Source: Hyphodiscus hymeniophilus (lineage: Eukaryota > Ascomycota > Leotiomycetes > Helotiales > Hyphodiscaceae). Taken from it: a stretch of 64,000 nt of DNA. Shown here piece after piece: positions 1-11,895 of the stretch; position 1 is the stretch's first letter, and each line of letters starts with the position of its first letter. Both the position numbers and the translations under genes were made by a program. The stretch is from the NCBI GenBank assembly GCA_016508695.1, contig VNKQ01000015.1:930001-994000 (forward strand). Reading direction: 5' to 3'. The notes below the pieces were generated by a model. It was given only the letters and a program-made list of their open reading frames with translations, was not told the DNA's origin and ran no database searches.

Positions 1-24
1 TTGAGTTGAGCTCGGATCTTCCAT

Positions 25-465
25 CTAAAATTCATAAATGCCCAGCATTTGCAACCAAGTCCCATCCAAGTAGAGTATATAGTCTGGTGGGGTGCGATCA
101 TCCGAGGAACCCAGATCGATTAAGCGCGCGGTTGTGGGCGTCAAGGCACGAAAATTGAAGAGTATCATGGCGAGCTTATACCTATTGTAGATAAAAGTCT
201 CAAACTCTGGGGAAAGGGGAAATGGGCTCGGCGATAAAGTCGGTGAGTTTGGCTGAATCCAGTAATTCCATCGCTCACATGGATGACGAGGCAGTCGACG
301 ATCCGGTACTTCCTTGCCTAGGATAGGTTGAAAATAACGAAGCAAACATTCCATCAAGCCATCGCAGAAACTGGGAACAGTATGCAGTATATGACCGAAG
401 GCTAATATCCGTAGTTGTGCGGATGGGTTGTTGCTGGGTGGTGGTGGATGGCAGTCACATACCAT
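25..465 (-). CDS. Uncharacterised open frame, 146 codons
   Basis: An uninterrupted frame with no domain that I recognise. The composition of its second half, with aliphatic and aromatic residues and an acidic tail, is compatible with real coding sequence. The first half is proline-rich. The ATG overlaps a GTATGT that could be a splice donor, so this may be an internal or terminal exon of a larger gene, or chance. No neighbouring exon could be joined with confidence. Confidence 0.2.
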   Translation of the reverse strand: MVCDCHPPPPSNNPSAQLRILAFGHILHTVPSFCDGLMECLLRYFQPILGKEVPDRRLPRHPCERWNYWIQPNSPTLSPSPFPLSPEFETFIYNRYKLAMILFNFRALTPTTARLIDLGSSDDRTPPDYILYLDGTWLQMLGIYEF

Positions 466-1481
466 CCGTCAGGCGTTCCTATCCACCCCGTAATATCTGT
501 GGAGGCATCTGAAGTAATATATACCGTGTTGTAAATCTTGGCAGACCTGTAAACGTCCAGCGAGAGGGTTTGTCGTTGCTAAGAGCGATATCGATTGCAG
601 TATCGGTCCCTCCATCGCTATCGAGGGTACGTCAGCCTCGGGGACTCTTGGACGTCTTGAAATTGTCGTATGCGTTCCTCTGAAGATCTATAACTATAGC
701 GAGCAATATTATGAGACTCTGAACTGTCGTGTACTATTTGCACGCTGAAGATAGATTGATGGTGCGACAGCTAACAAGGTTGGAACCCGAACTTGGGTGA
801 AATCGCCTAAACCTTTAATGCTAGAATATTCGCAGTCATGACGATATCTACAGCAAGTCTTCCAAATAATGAATCTTGAATGTCAATTAGCAATATTTAT
901 CTTAGACTTTATAAAGCTACAAGTAGTGAACGGTCAATTTCCATACACGGTTTTTACTCGAGTTGATCCCTGAATTATTTCAGCAAATTCTACGAGCGCT
1001 CCTCTATTGTATCATAAGCAATCTAAGTACCCTGTCGGTGGTTTGCAACTAATCTATCAAGATTGATAGACAATTTGGAACTCATCAAGATTGCTCTTAG
1101 TATTGCTCAAAAACTATTGCACAGGATCTTACGTCCTGCTTCCCATATTGAGTTTCCGAGACCCTTTGATTGGTTTAAGAGTTCTGAATGGCATAGGAAA
1201 GCAATACCTGGGTGGCTTATATTGTCCGCTGGATTGTGTCCTTTCTCAATACACAAAGTTGTTGGTGCTGTGGCAGTACTCAAAACATCACCATAATTCT
1301 ATTTCAAGTCGGAAGTTGCAAAGACTCCGTTGTCTTGTCGGCGTATATCGACATTGTAGGCCAACTACGAACCCATTGCAGGAGCAGCTCCTTGATATCC
1401 ATACCAGCGTCCTTGATTCCGACAAGTTGTTATCCTAACACGGTCTCCGCCACATAATCTCTCATTCCAGAAGTCCTCTGC
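466..1481. other. Intergenic stretch, no gene seen
   Basis: About 1 kb that is A+T-rich in part. Only short overlapping frames occur, without recognisable motifs. It borders the 3' end of the acidic F-box-like gene, so part of it is probably that gene's 3' untranslated region. Confidence 0.5.
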
Positions 1482-3281
1482 TTAGTTGGCTCCGCTACCG
1501 AAGAAGAAATTTTCATCGTCAGCATCATCACTCTCTTCATCGTCTTCGTCTTCCTCTCCTTCAACATCCTCGTCTCCTTGATCACTTTCACTACTGCCTT
1601 CGTCACTATTGTCCGTTCCCTCGTCACTCGCATCTCCTTCATCATGCTCGCCTGCCTCATTGACGACTTCATCACCATCCTCCACATTCTCGCATTCCGA
1701 ATCTTCTTCACTGTCACTATCATCCATATCCTCGTCATCGCTTTCCTTCTGCGCACACTTCGATCGGCCAAGCCACTCGATCCACCATGGCGTCTTTGGC
1801 TTTACCTCCTCATCACTTATGTACATCTCTTCATCAGTAACCTTGATATCCTTCCCAGTGATAGGATCGACGTAACCCCAGGTCATCATACTCATGAGAT
1901 AATGCTTGAGTCCCATCTGACGTCTCACACTCTCGTATATGACCAACTCATCAGGCCTCATCAAATGCACTCGTCCCGCACCCCAACCTTCCGTGTGCAT
2001 GATTCCAAGTTCCTCGGCAGGAACACCATATACATCCATTCCTCGATGCTCGGGTCGGGGTTTGTAGGCATAGCGGATTCCGAGGCGGACGATGTCCAAG
2101 ATCTCGGTGTAGGCGGAGCGTTTGAGGAGCTTGCAAAGAGGTGTAAGACCTCGTTGGCCGAGGAAGAGCTTTCGCATGCTATCATCGCCGGGTCCATCGA
2201 TGGGATCGTTGAAGCGCATGTCGAGTTTGACAATGAATAATTGAATATTGTAAAGGTCCATGTCGGTGAAGAAATATACGTTGCGCAACATATGAATACG
2301 GCCTGCGGTGGTTGAGATGTCCATGAGAAGCCACACTGTACGCCGTTAACAAAGAAAACTCTCAGGACGTTGTGGGAGTTTCTTACTCTTCTTCAAACTC
2401 AACGCTGTACCCTCCGGCGTCCTATGACCTTGTCTCGCCATACAAGCCAGGATATCTCTAACAGTCTTCTCCCTATGCACGACCATCTGCAACCACTTCA
2501 AAGACGGGGCCAACTTCACCTCACCCTGCTTCTCCGAATTCTCCCTTCCAGCAGGATCATCGACACACAACTCACCATAAAATCTGTACAGATACAACCC
2601 GGCACTCTCTGGCGCCATGAACTCCGCACAACTCACCAAACAATGACTCATATGGCCATTGATCGTCTCATGGAAATCAATAGAAATCGCATACAAAGAT
2701 AGCAGATCCTTGATTTTCAGATGCTTAGCGAGTTCCATGAACAGTTCCGGCATGTTCGCCATGTTGCTGAAGAAATCATGACGCTTTCGCAGGGTTCTGA
2801 GGTTGCCTTTCTGAGGATTGAAGGTGGATGTTCTGACTGGCAGGGTCTCATTGTGATCATCAAAGAACCAGTCTTCCCTCCATTTAATACCTTTGGCGAC
2901 CAAGGCAGCGTCACTGATGGTTGCGCGTGCTTGCTCGGCGGCATCGAGTTTACGCTCGGCTTCTGTGCGTTCTTCGGTAGCTCGAGTGTCTGCGGCGGGT
3001 TCTGTTGCTTTGCCTTTTCCTTTCCCCGTGCTGCCCTCTTGTTCTTCTGCAGCTTCATTCTCGTATTCCCAAGCGTCTTCTTCTTCTCCTTCGTCATCGT
3101 CATCATCTTCTTCGTCTTCATCTTCGTCTTCCTCGTCTGCAAAGGACGCACGGGATGCTTGGGCGAATGTATCGGAAACACTTAGACCTGAACTTGTGCC
3201 CATGCCTTGAAGTTGGGAGGCTGCTAGCGGGCGTTCGCGGCTTGAAGAGGACTCCCCATTATTTTGCTGTTGAGCAAACAT
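1482..3281 (-). CDS. Acidic F-box-like protein, two exons
   Basis: Two exons, 2387-3281 and 1482-2335, flank a 51-nt intron (GTAAGA...TACAG) and join in frame to 582 codons. The N-terminal third carries a long Asp/Glu run and a Lys/Gly patch. Next comes a leucine-rich segment (MPELFMELAKHLKIKDLLSL) that resembles an F-box helix pair. The C-terminal half is well-formed globular sequence ending in a second, roughly 80-residue acidic Ser/Asp/Glu tail. F-box proteins recruit substrates to SCF ubiquitin ligases; that role is inferred from the weak F-box-like pattern only. An upstream in-frame ATG at 3413 would add 44 residues. I prefer 3281 because the sequence after it looks like a normal Gln/Ser-rich fungal N-terminus. 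It lies in tandem with Hat2 and ends in a gene-poor spacer. Confidence 0.7.
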
Positions 3282-3801
3282 CTTGAAAGGTGTCCAGACA
3301 AGATCGTTATCGATTGTAATGCAATGTTGTGATAAGCGGTCACTTTTCGGGGCGAGTAGTATCTCGAGGTGAATGCGCAGGTGTGACGCGCTTCCTATTG
3401 TCGTTGCTGTCAATAGATATCACAGCTTCGCCTAAGGAGCTAAATCCGACGCATGGAAGAGTGAACTTACGAACGAGCAAAATGTGAGTAAGCAATCGAA
3501 TTCCAATGATAGGAAGAGTCAGGGTGCTTCACTTGCTAAAGGAGAGTGTTTTTGGTACTTTACAAATCAAGCCACTTTAGCTATCTTCTTTGAATTTGCA
3601 ATGGCCCCCAACACTCAGTATCAGGCCCGGAGAAGAAAGCTGAACTAATTCATTCATTTGCAGGGCATGAGAGACTGCACCATTTGATCTCATAACTGAC
3701 CTTCCAACGCCGGCCCGTGAAGGTATGCAATAACTCCTTTTGCACCTCGCGGTCTGTTCCTAATAATCTCCGGGTATCTGCGAATCTTCCACGGACATAT
3801 A

Positions 3802-5457
3802 TCATCGCTCAAGTTCATCCATCGGAATATCATCAAGATCCTTGCCCACAATTGCTTCAGCTACTTTCCAAATTTGAATCAAGTTATCTTCCGCAGCACT
3901 GCATACCACCCAAGGTTCGGTCTGGTTCCAACTAAAGTCTGCAAGATGGTTGGTATGACCGCCGTGCATGAAGAGTCTGTGGTTCGTCAGCATATTTATT
4001 GGTAGAAGGATGAGGCACTTACAATTCGGGAACGCCGTCCTCCAAGTCATCTGGCAACTGCTCCTCACCAACTCGGCTCAGATCCCAGAAGATTACTCTG
4101 CGGTCATAGCTTCCACTGCCGAGGATTGCTTCTTCGAAGGGGTGCCAGGCGAGAGAAGTAACAGAATCGGCGTGACCCTCAAGAGAATGGAGTTTATCTT
4201 TAAGATTTCTCAGATCCCAGAGACCAATAGTCTTATCACTAGAAGCTGTAGCAAGAACAAACTCGGAGGCGGGGTTGAATGCCAGAGCATTGATCGCATC
4301 AGTATGACCTCGAGTCTTAACTGAAGCTTCAGTATTACTAGATTGTCGCACATCTAGAATCTGGAGGGTCAAATCATCCGAAACTGTACCGATCAGGGAC
4401 TTGTGTAAAGGGTGGTATTGAACGTCATTGACGATGGAGGTATGGTGTGTGTAGGTGCGGGAAGGTTTAACGTGGTTGTTGTTGCTTGACATAGTTTTGA
4501 GATCCCTTGGAGAATTAGCTTCGCAACAACCACACCGGAGTATTTTCTCACCATAATCGAGCGGTCTTATCTTCACTACCAGTTGCTAGCTTTCCAGCCT
4601 CATGAGGATTCCAGCTCAGACCGAAACCTTCCGTCTTGTGACCAAGAAGCTCAGCTTGTGGAGAAACGACACCCTTTGGAATGCTGCTGTGCTTGGTGCG
4701 ATCGAATACCAGAACCCGTCCATCAACACACATGGTAGCAATGATGTTGGGGTTTTGCGGCTGGTATCTTGCCTTGTTGACCTCTCCAGGGTGATCAATC
4801 TTCTGTTCAATGTTCATCTTGATCGCTGCCTGCTCTCCAGAGGATGCGTTGCCATATCCGCCAATCTCTCCGCGCTCTTCATCGTAGTCATGGGCGTTAG
4901 GTGTGATGTTCTTTGGAAGCTCGACGTTTGCGATTTGGAGATAATTTTGAGCACCGTTGGAGGTATGAGTACCGATCAGGAGCCTGTGAATGGTATGGTT
5001 CTTCCCGGGAAGTCTATACGAGTTCAGAGCTGCGTTTGCACAGGTGGCATAGATTGTACTCACTCCTTGCGATCCGGGAACCATTGGGTGGTCAAAGTGG
5101 GCCATTCGAGTGCAGTACTGCACGTATCAGCAAGAACACAAGAGCTTGACAGCAGTTCCTTACCTCAAGATCATGTCATACAGGAAGGGGCTGTTCTTCT
5201 TCCACGTCTTGTACTCTGAAGTAGCCATGAGCATGCGTCAATCCGTTTCAACACCTTCGAACGAACCTTCATTGATTATCTTCTGTTCCGTATCTTCGTC
5301 CTCCTGGTCTGCGGAGCGGTTCAAAACGCCTGTATAAGTCAGTCCAGCGCAGCCTTTATCTCAGAATCCGTCACCAAAATGGCTTGCGACTCAGTGCGCT
5401 CAGGAAAGGGTTTGAGTACGTACCCTCCATGTCAACATCTGCAGAATCTGGCGCCAT
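3802..5457 (-). CDS. hat2: Histone acetyltransferase type B subunit 2 (RbAp46/48-type WD40)
   Basis: WD40 histone chaperone that presents newly made histone H4 to the Hat1 acetyltransferase; relatives also serve in chromatin assembly complexes. Seven exons join in frame: 5424-5457, 5267-5329, 5164-5215, 5064-5117, 5013-4552, 4505-4023 and 3976-3802, giving 440 residues, the usual family length. The N-terminal helix that binds H4 is visible (INEEYKTWKKNSPFLYDMIL), followed by the conserved LEWPTLTTQWFPD segment. WD repeats end in LW/IW pairs, and the C-terminal repeat contains HGGHTNHLADFSWN. The four 5' exons are only 34-63 nt, so simple frame calling misses the start. It is divergent from xrn1 across 479 bp, which probably act as a shared promoter region. 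Confidence 0.93.
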
Positions 5458-5936
5458 GAGGTGCTCTGTTAGATGGTAAACTGGACAAGGTGACTAAGGT
5501 TCTGACTCAGGAGGATGTGTACAAGATGAGCAAAGTATGAGAGGCGGACGTTGACACTGGGCTTCTCTCTTGGATGTGAAAATCGACGCGCTGGAGTCGC
5601 GTAGAGTGGTCACTGCCCCTGCCTAGCGTCAATAATTAGCGCATTTGCCCCCAGTTCGAATCGACTTGTTGGACATCAAAAATCCAAGGCTGAGCTTCGA
5701 GCGACAAAAACAACAAATCAATCACCAAGGTGTCTCACCACGAAGAGTGCGAGAGGGAGAAGAGAAGAGTACGAGGGAGGGAAGATCACTCCTTTCATAC
5801 AAGAATTACAAAGACGAAGTCTCTGAATCACCGGAAGCACTCGCGGTAATAGCGACTTGCCCCTCCACCAAGGACACTTCGGAGCCCACACAGCAACCAC
5901 ATCAGAATATACAGCGCTCACTGCGCCTCACAAATC
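5458..5936. promoter_or_regulatory. Divergent promoter region between hat2 and xrn1
   Basis: 479 bp separate the two start codons, which face away from each other. No clear TATA box stands out, and no other gene was found here. The region must hold both 5' leaders and probably shared promoter elements. This is inferred from position only. Confidence 0.5.
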
Positions 5937-8900
5937 ATGGGTGTTCCCAAATTCTTCAGATGGATGAGCGAGCGGTACCCAGCGATCTCTCAATTGATCG
6001 CAGAGAATCGGATACCAGAGTTCGACTGCCTCTATCTAGACATGAATGGCATCATCCACAACTGTACACACAAAGACTCCGACGATGCGACGTTTCGTAT
6101 GACGGAGGAGCAAATGTTCATTGCGATTTTTAACTACATTGAACATCTATTCGGCAAGATCAAGCCAAAGCAATTATTCTTCATGGCTATTGACGGAGTT
6201 GCGCCGAGAGCAAAGATGAATCAGCAGCGGGCTCGCAGATTTCGAACTGCGCTTGATGTCGAAGTCGCAAGAGAGAAGGCTATTCGAGAGGGCAAGGATA
6301 TGCCAAAGGAAGAAGCCTTCGATAGTAATGCTATCACACCTGGTACGATGCGAGCTGGAGAAGTGTATGTATGAAGCTAAATATGTCTAGGAACCGAGTT
6401 TATGCACAAGTTGACTCAGCAACTGAAGTACTTCATCAATAAGAAAGTCTCAGAAGATGTGGAGTGGCAAGGCTGTGAGATTGTGCTCTCAGGCCACGAA
6501 GTCCCGGGAGAAGGTGAACACAAGATCATGGAATATATTCGACTAGCCAAGGCGCAGCCCGAGTACGACCCCAACGTTCGACATTGCCTTTACGGTCTCG
6601 ATGCCGACTTGATCATGCTTGGTCTCTTGAGCCACGATCCGCATTTCTGTTTACTTCGAGAGGAGGTTACTTTTGGTAGGAAGAGCAAGTCGCAGTCAAA
6701 AGAGCTAGAACATCAGAATTTCTATCTCATGCATCTTTGCATCGTTCGAGAATATCTAGAACTGGAGTTTCAAGAACTTAAAGAAGAAGGCGTATTGCAT
6801 TTTCCGTTCGACTTGGAACGAGTTATCGATGATTTCATTCTCATGGCGTTCTTTGTTGGAAACGATTTCTTGCCGAATCTTCCCAACTTGCACATCAACG
6901 AAGGAGCGTTGGCTTTGATGTTCAAGATCTACAAGACCGTTCTACCGAAGGGCGGGGGTTATATCAATGAGGGAGGTGTCATCAATATGCAACGACTTGC
7001 TATATTATTGGATGAGCTTTCGCATGTCGAATATCGCTTTTTCGAGTCAGAAAGCGCAGATCAAAAGTGGTTCAAGGGCAAGCAAATGGCCAAGGAAGAT
7101 GTTATGGTGAAGGGGAAGACGAAGGGAAAGCTTGTCATGACTACCCAGCAGCGAGAAGTCTGGAAGCACGTGAAAAAGTTTGTCAGCAGTCGCACCAACG
7201 AGCCACTGAACCTTTCATCTGCTCTGCCTGCCGCTGACCGAAAGTTCGTTGAGGAGCTGGCCGACAGCTTGCACTTGGAGTGGCGCACGGTCGAGAATGA
7301 CGAAGGCGCTCGTCATATGCAACTTTCATTCCCTCCAAAGCTCGAAGGCGATAATGAGGAGGAGGACGATTTTGAGGATGAAGAATCCCAGCTTGCGATC
7401 CATCGTGTCGTCAAGCAGTACGACAATGCTCAAGTCCTCGATGTTTCGAAGGAGCAAGCGAAGGCTGAGATGGATCGACAATACGAGGAGAAATTCCAGG
7501 AATGGAAAGACCAATATTACAATGGTAAATTTGAGTGGGACCGAGAGAACGAGACAGAACTGACGAAGCTATGTGAAAACTACGTTCAAGGTCTGCAGTG
7601 GGTATTATATTACTATTATCGAGGGGTTGTTTCATGGCCTTGGTATTATCAGTACCATTACTCGCCTATGATCTCAGGTATGGAGAGACATCATTCAAAA
7701 AGTACTAGAGCTAATAATTCTAGACGTTATCAAGGGCCTGAAGGCTGATGTTAACTTCAAACTGGGACAGCCGTTCCATCCTTATGAACAGCTTATGGGC
7801 GTGTTGCCTGACCGTAGTAAGAAGATCGTGCCAACGGTTTATCATGACTTAATGACTAATCCTAATTCCCCGATTATCGACTTCTATCCGCGAGACTTTG
7901 AGCTCGACATGAATGGAAAGAAGATGGAGTGGGAAGCAGTCGTCAAGATCCCGTTCATTGATGAGAAGCGTCTCCTAGCGGCAATGGCACCGAAAAATCA
8001 ACTTTTGAGCGATGTAGAAAAGTTCAGAAATGATTTCGGAGTATCATTGAAGTTCACATACAATCCTGATACGGACTTCATCTATCCGTCTTCGCTCGTC
8101 GGCATCTTCCCCGACATCCCCCACTGTCATTGCGTGGAGAATATGTTCGATTTACCAACCATTGAAGGATTGGATTACCATGTTGGTCTGATGGATGGAG
8201 TTAAGCTTGGCCATAAAGCCCTTGCTGGTTTCCCCAGCTTGGCTACTATCCCATACAACGCAACCTTGGGCTTCCATGGAGTCAACGTCTTCCAACAGGA
8301 CAGTCGAAATGAAAGCATGGTAGTCACGATCGAGAACACCGAGGTCCGAGGTAGTTCAAAGACGGCATCGACGAAGCTTGGCCAGAGAGTATTTGTTGGC
8401 TACCCATTTCTGCAGGAAGGCAAGGTTGTCAAGGTTTCGGACGAGTTATTCGACTATTTCCCTCCAGATGAAGGCTCGCCGCACATTGTCCCCACTCCTC
8501 ATGGGCCTCGAGAGATTGACGATTTCCGCAAGAAAGCAGCACGAATCGAGGAAAACTACAGCAAGCGCCTGGGTATCATTATTGGCCCAGTTGAGTCCAT
8601 CACACACGTCGAAATGCTGAAGGGCTTGAGAAAGACAGACGAGGGGGCTACTGTCAAAGAATATGCTCTCGTTCCAGGCATGGAGACAGAGTTCGCCTCC
8701 CAGGTAATTGTTGATGAGGTCGTTAGCGAAGATCAGCGTTTCCTGGAGAGAGGTGCCGTTCCTATCGAAGAGGAGTTTCCACCAGGATCTCGTAACTTCT
8801 TCTTAGGAGAATTCAACTATGGCAGGCCGTTAGAAGTTGTTGGCCACGAGAATAATCGAGCAGAGATTTGGTTGTCAACTATCAAAGGTAAGGAGGTCGA

Positions 8901-10203
8901 ATTCGGCAAGAACGTTGTCTCGGGTGTTGGCTTCAAGACTCGATATGTCCCAGCGAAGACTGTGGCAAGCATGCTCCATCTCAACACCCTGGTTCTCAGC
9001 AAAATTACCTCTTCATTCTCCGTCTCAGCCCTCGGCCTACCTCGTCTCAATCTTGGTCTCAACCTAAAATTCGAGGGCAAGAAACTTAAAGTCCTGGGCT
9101 ACACTCGGAAGAGTGACATTGGTTGGGAATACAGTGACAAGGCCATCAGTCTGCTGACTACATATATGACCAAGTTCCCCGAGTTCTTCGCTGGCGTCTC
9201 ACGAAATCCCTATGCCAGCGAATTCACCGAGACCGATTTCTTCCCTGCCGAAGTAGCGGGTGCAAAGATCAAGGAAATGGCGGCGTGGCTGAAATCTATC
9301 GAGTCGAAGAACTTTGAGAAAGTTCCCTTGGACGCAGATCAACTTGATTCGGACGCCGTCATGGCTATTGAGCAAGCAGCCGATGATGCACTAGCCAATA
9401 GTCCCGCTCCTGAATTCAAGAAAATGAAGGGTGTCCCACGAAATGCACTGATGAAGCCATCGGATGCTGAGCATCGTCTCGGGAATCAGCATTTCGCAAC
9501 CGGTAATCGGGTGGTTTACGTTCAAGACTCTGGGCGCGTTCCCATCGCCACTCGTGGTACTGTCGTTGGTATTTCCCGTACTGCACGCACCACGCTACTT
9601 GATGTTGTCTTCGATGTCACGTTCATGAGTGGTACCACACTTGGAGAGCGCTGCTCGCCATTCCGTGGTTCTACAGTACCAATTGCCAGTGTCCTGAACT
9701 TGAGCAATAAGCAAGTCATTGCCGGCTCAAAGACATCGCTCGAGAAGCGTCCCGCTCCAAGCCATACTCCACTCACTGCCAACGGCGGATATGGTTCTCC
9801 GGGAGGACCAAATGGCCGAGGTCAGTACCGTGAAGCTGGAGCTCCTCCACCATTGAGAGGCTCATTCCGTGGTGCGGTTGCAGGCCAAAACGGCTTCAGA
9901 GGGAATGGCAATCCGAGAGGTCGAGGCCGCGGTGGGCTAGGCTACAGCAGCGAAAATATGAACGCCACTCCGGCTCTCTACAAGAATGTTGCTATTCGAG
10001 ATGGACCGCCCAATGCTGCGAGAGGTGGAAATGGCTTCAGAGGCGGTCGTGGTGGCGCAGTGCCCCAGCAGGGATTCAATGCGGTTCCACCCCCTTCAAG
10101 TCTCGACGCAAGAGGTCGAGGTCGTGGGGGTCGTGCTCGGGGTTCTAGGGGTCGAGGTACGCCAAGAGGCCGTGGTGGTATTGCACAAGAGCAGCCGTCT
10201 TAG
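5937..10203 (+). CDS. xrn1: 5'-3' exoribonuclease 1 (Xrn1/Kem1)
   Basis: Cytoplasmic processive exonuclease that degrades decapped mRNA in P bodies. Exons 5937-6342, 6391-7677 and 7724-10203 encode 1390 residues, typical for fungal Xrn1; the introns are 48 and 46 nt. The N-terminus MGVPKFFRWMSERYP is diagnostic. Catalytic acidic motifs are present: LDMNGIIHNC (Asp35), AIDGVAPRAKMNQQR (Asp86), the GHEVPGEGEHKIMEYIR block and GLDADLIMLGLLSH. The centre keeps the Xrn1-specific PHPYEQLMGVLP-like block, here FHPYEQLMGVLPDRSKK, followed by the D1-D4 and SH3-like regions. The last 170 or so residues are a Gly/Arg-rich RGG tail, common in filamentous fungi and suited to RNA or granule binding. No disruption was seen. 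It is convergent with the Nrp1-like gene. Confidence 0.95.
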
Positions 10204-11895
10204 GTTACATGGAAGTTTCTGGATTTGCGCTCAGCACTCTGAGGTTCATAACGACTCAAGATCATATTAATGATGGACTTTCTTGGAAGGTCTCACGTTG
10301 TACGATGAAAAGTCAAATGGATCCATGGATGAATAGTGAAAAGTTTGGGGAAGAGCGGCTGTTTTCTGTAGGATAGTGCCAGCAGGTAGTAAGATCACGG
10401 TTCAGCCCACCCTTGTCCTTCCGTGCAAAATGCTGATAGCGATTGTGAGATATGATGCACCCAGGTCTGATGATGAACGTCTTTGATTGAAACCTCATGC
10501 TAGCAAGAGATGGACTTCTTAATAACAATACTGGTTTGAAGAATGAGGTTACTTGAAGACGAAAAGTCGGAAAGCTATATGTAACAAAAACGTGGAGAAG
10601 GCTTGATATAGTATTATGAAGGTTGTGAAATATTTTCCTGAAGTGTAATAGATAGCTAAGGTAGTATTCGAGGGCTAGCGTGGACTCGATTGGGTCATGC
10701 TCTTACTCGTTCAAAGTGTTGGAACTATTCAAGGCTTAGTGTGGACTTGATGACTTATAATTCTTGATCACTGAGACTGAACAGTCTGGGCTTGAAGAAC
10801 ATATACATTCATTCCTCCATCTATCTACTACACTATCCTTCTCATGAAAGAACCACTAAATCATAGCCCACCCTCATCCAACCATGCAATGGACTCCCCA
10901 TCTACCTTGCACATCCCTCAACCAACCATCCATTCTTTGAATCAAATCAGGCAAGGAAAGAAAGAAAGTTACATCGAAATCAACTCAAAGCATCTGCATG
11001 AAACGAAATCCTTCCCTCAACACCCGCTCCAGATCCAACCACCCGGCCCAATCCAGACAGCCGAACATTACGGCCATATGCCCGGATAATGAAGTATGGA
11101 ACAATGAAAGATGATGGAATACAAAACGTGAATGACATGAATGCGAAAGACAAAGATGAAGGAAGATCGGCAAGACCGTATCGAAATGTGTTGGTCCGTA
11201 TGATCTTGTTCGAATATGTTGAGATTTGCTTCCATGCTTGGAAGGATGCAGTCGAAATGCGACGAAATGAGTCCAATGGTGTGAAAATCCGAGTCCAAAC
11301 GCAACCAAGCCACTGCATCAAATGCTGAATCGAAAATCGAAATCGCCTAGAACCCAGCCAACACCTCCCCATGAAAGCGGCGGCCATTCTTCCTTGTCAC
11401 TCCCTACGCTATGCACCAGAATCATAGATATAGCTTGCCGTCGAATTTCGTCTGCAATGTCTCGCAAAACATCATCAAGAACGCAACGCAGATTTTTCGC
11501 TTCCCGCTGATCCCTTGCCCTTCCATGTATAGCCTGAACCATCCAGTCCGCATTAAAGAACTCCGCCCACCATACAGCTCAAATTTTCAATGTCATCGTC
11601 GTGTGTTGCAAATGTAAAGCAAAGGACTCTTTTCCCAACCCCTACCGACCTATTTTCTTTATACCGACGATCCAAATCAGACTACATATATGCAGAGAGA
11701 TAACCCTTATAAACCGAACTGCAACAAGCAATGCCAAGAAGCACCCTCGTGAATGGATCGGATGCCACTTACACTCTCAGTCAGGCAAAGCCGTCGTGAA
11801 TAAATGGTGTCGAAATTACACGAAGAAAGAGCTTCAAGACGTGCGTATGTATAGACCGTAAAGGGAAATCGCACCGCTAATTCCAAATTGCAGAT
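10204..11895. other. Long convergent 3' spacer
   Basis: About 1.7 kb lie between the stop codons of xrn1 and the convergent Nrp1-like gene. Only short frames without motifs occur. It probably contains two long 3' untranslated regions, but no polyadenylation or regulatory element can be assigned with certainty. Confidence 0.5.

Noticed and set aside
1578..2240. Long plus-strand frame of 220 codons
   Set aside because: It is the antisense shadow of the acidic tail of the F-box-like gene; Asp/Glu codons read as Ile/Val/His/Leu on the other strand.
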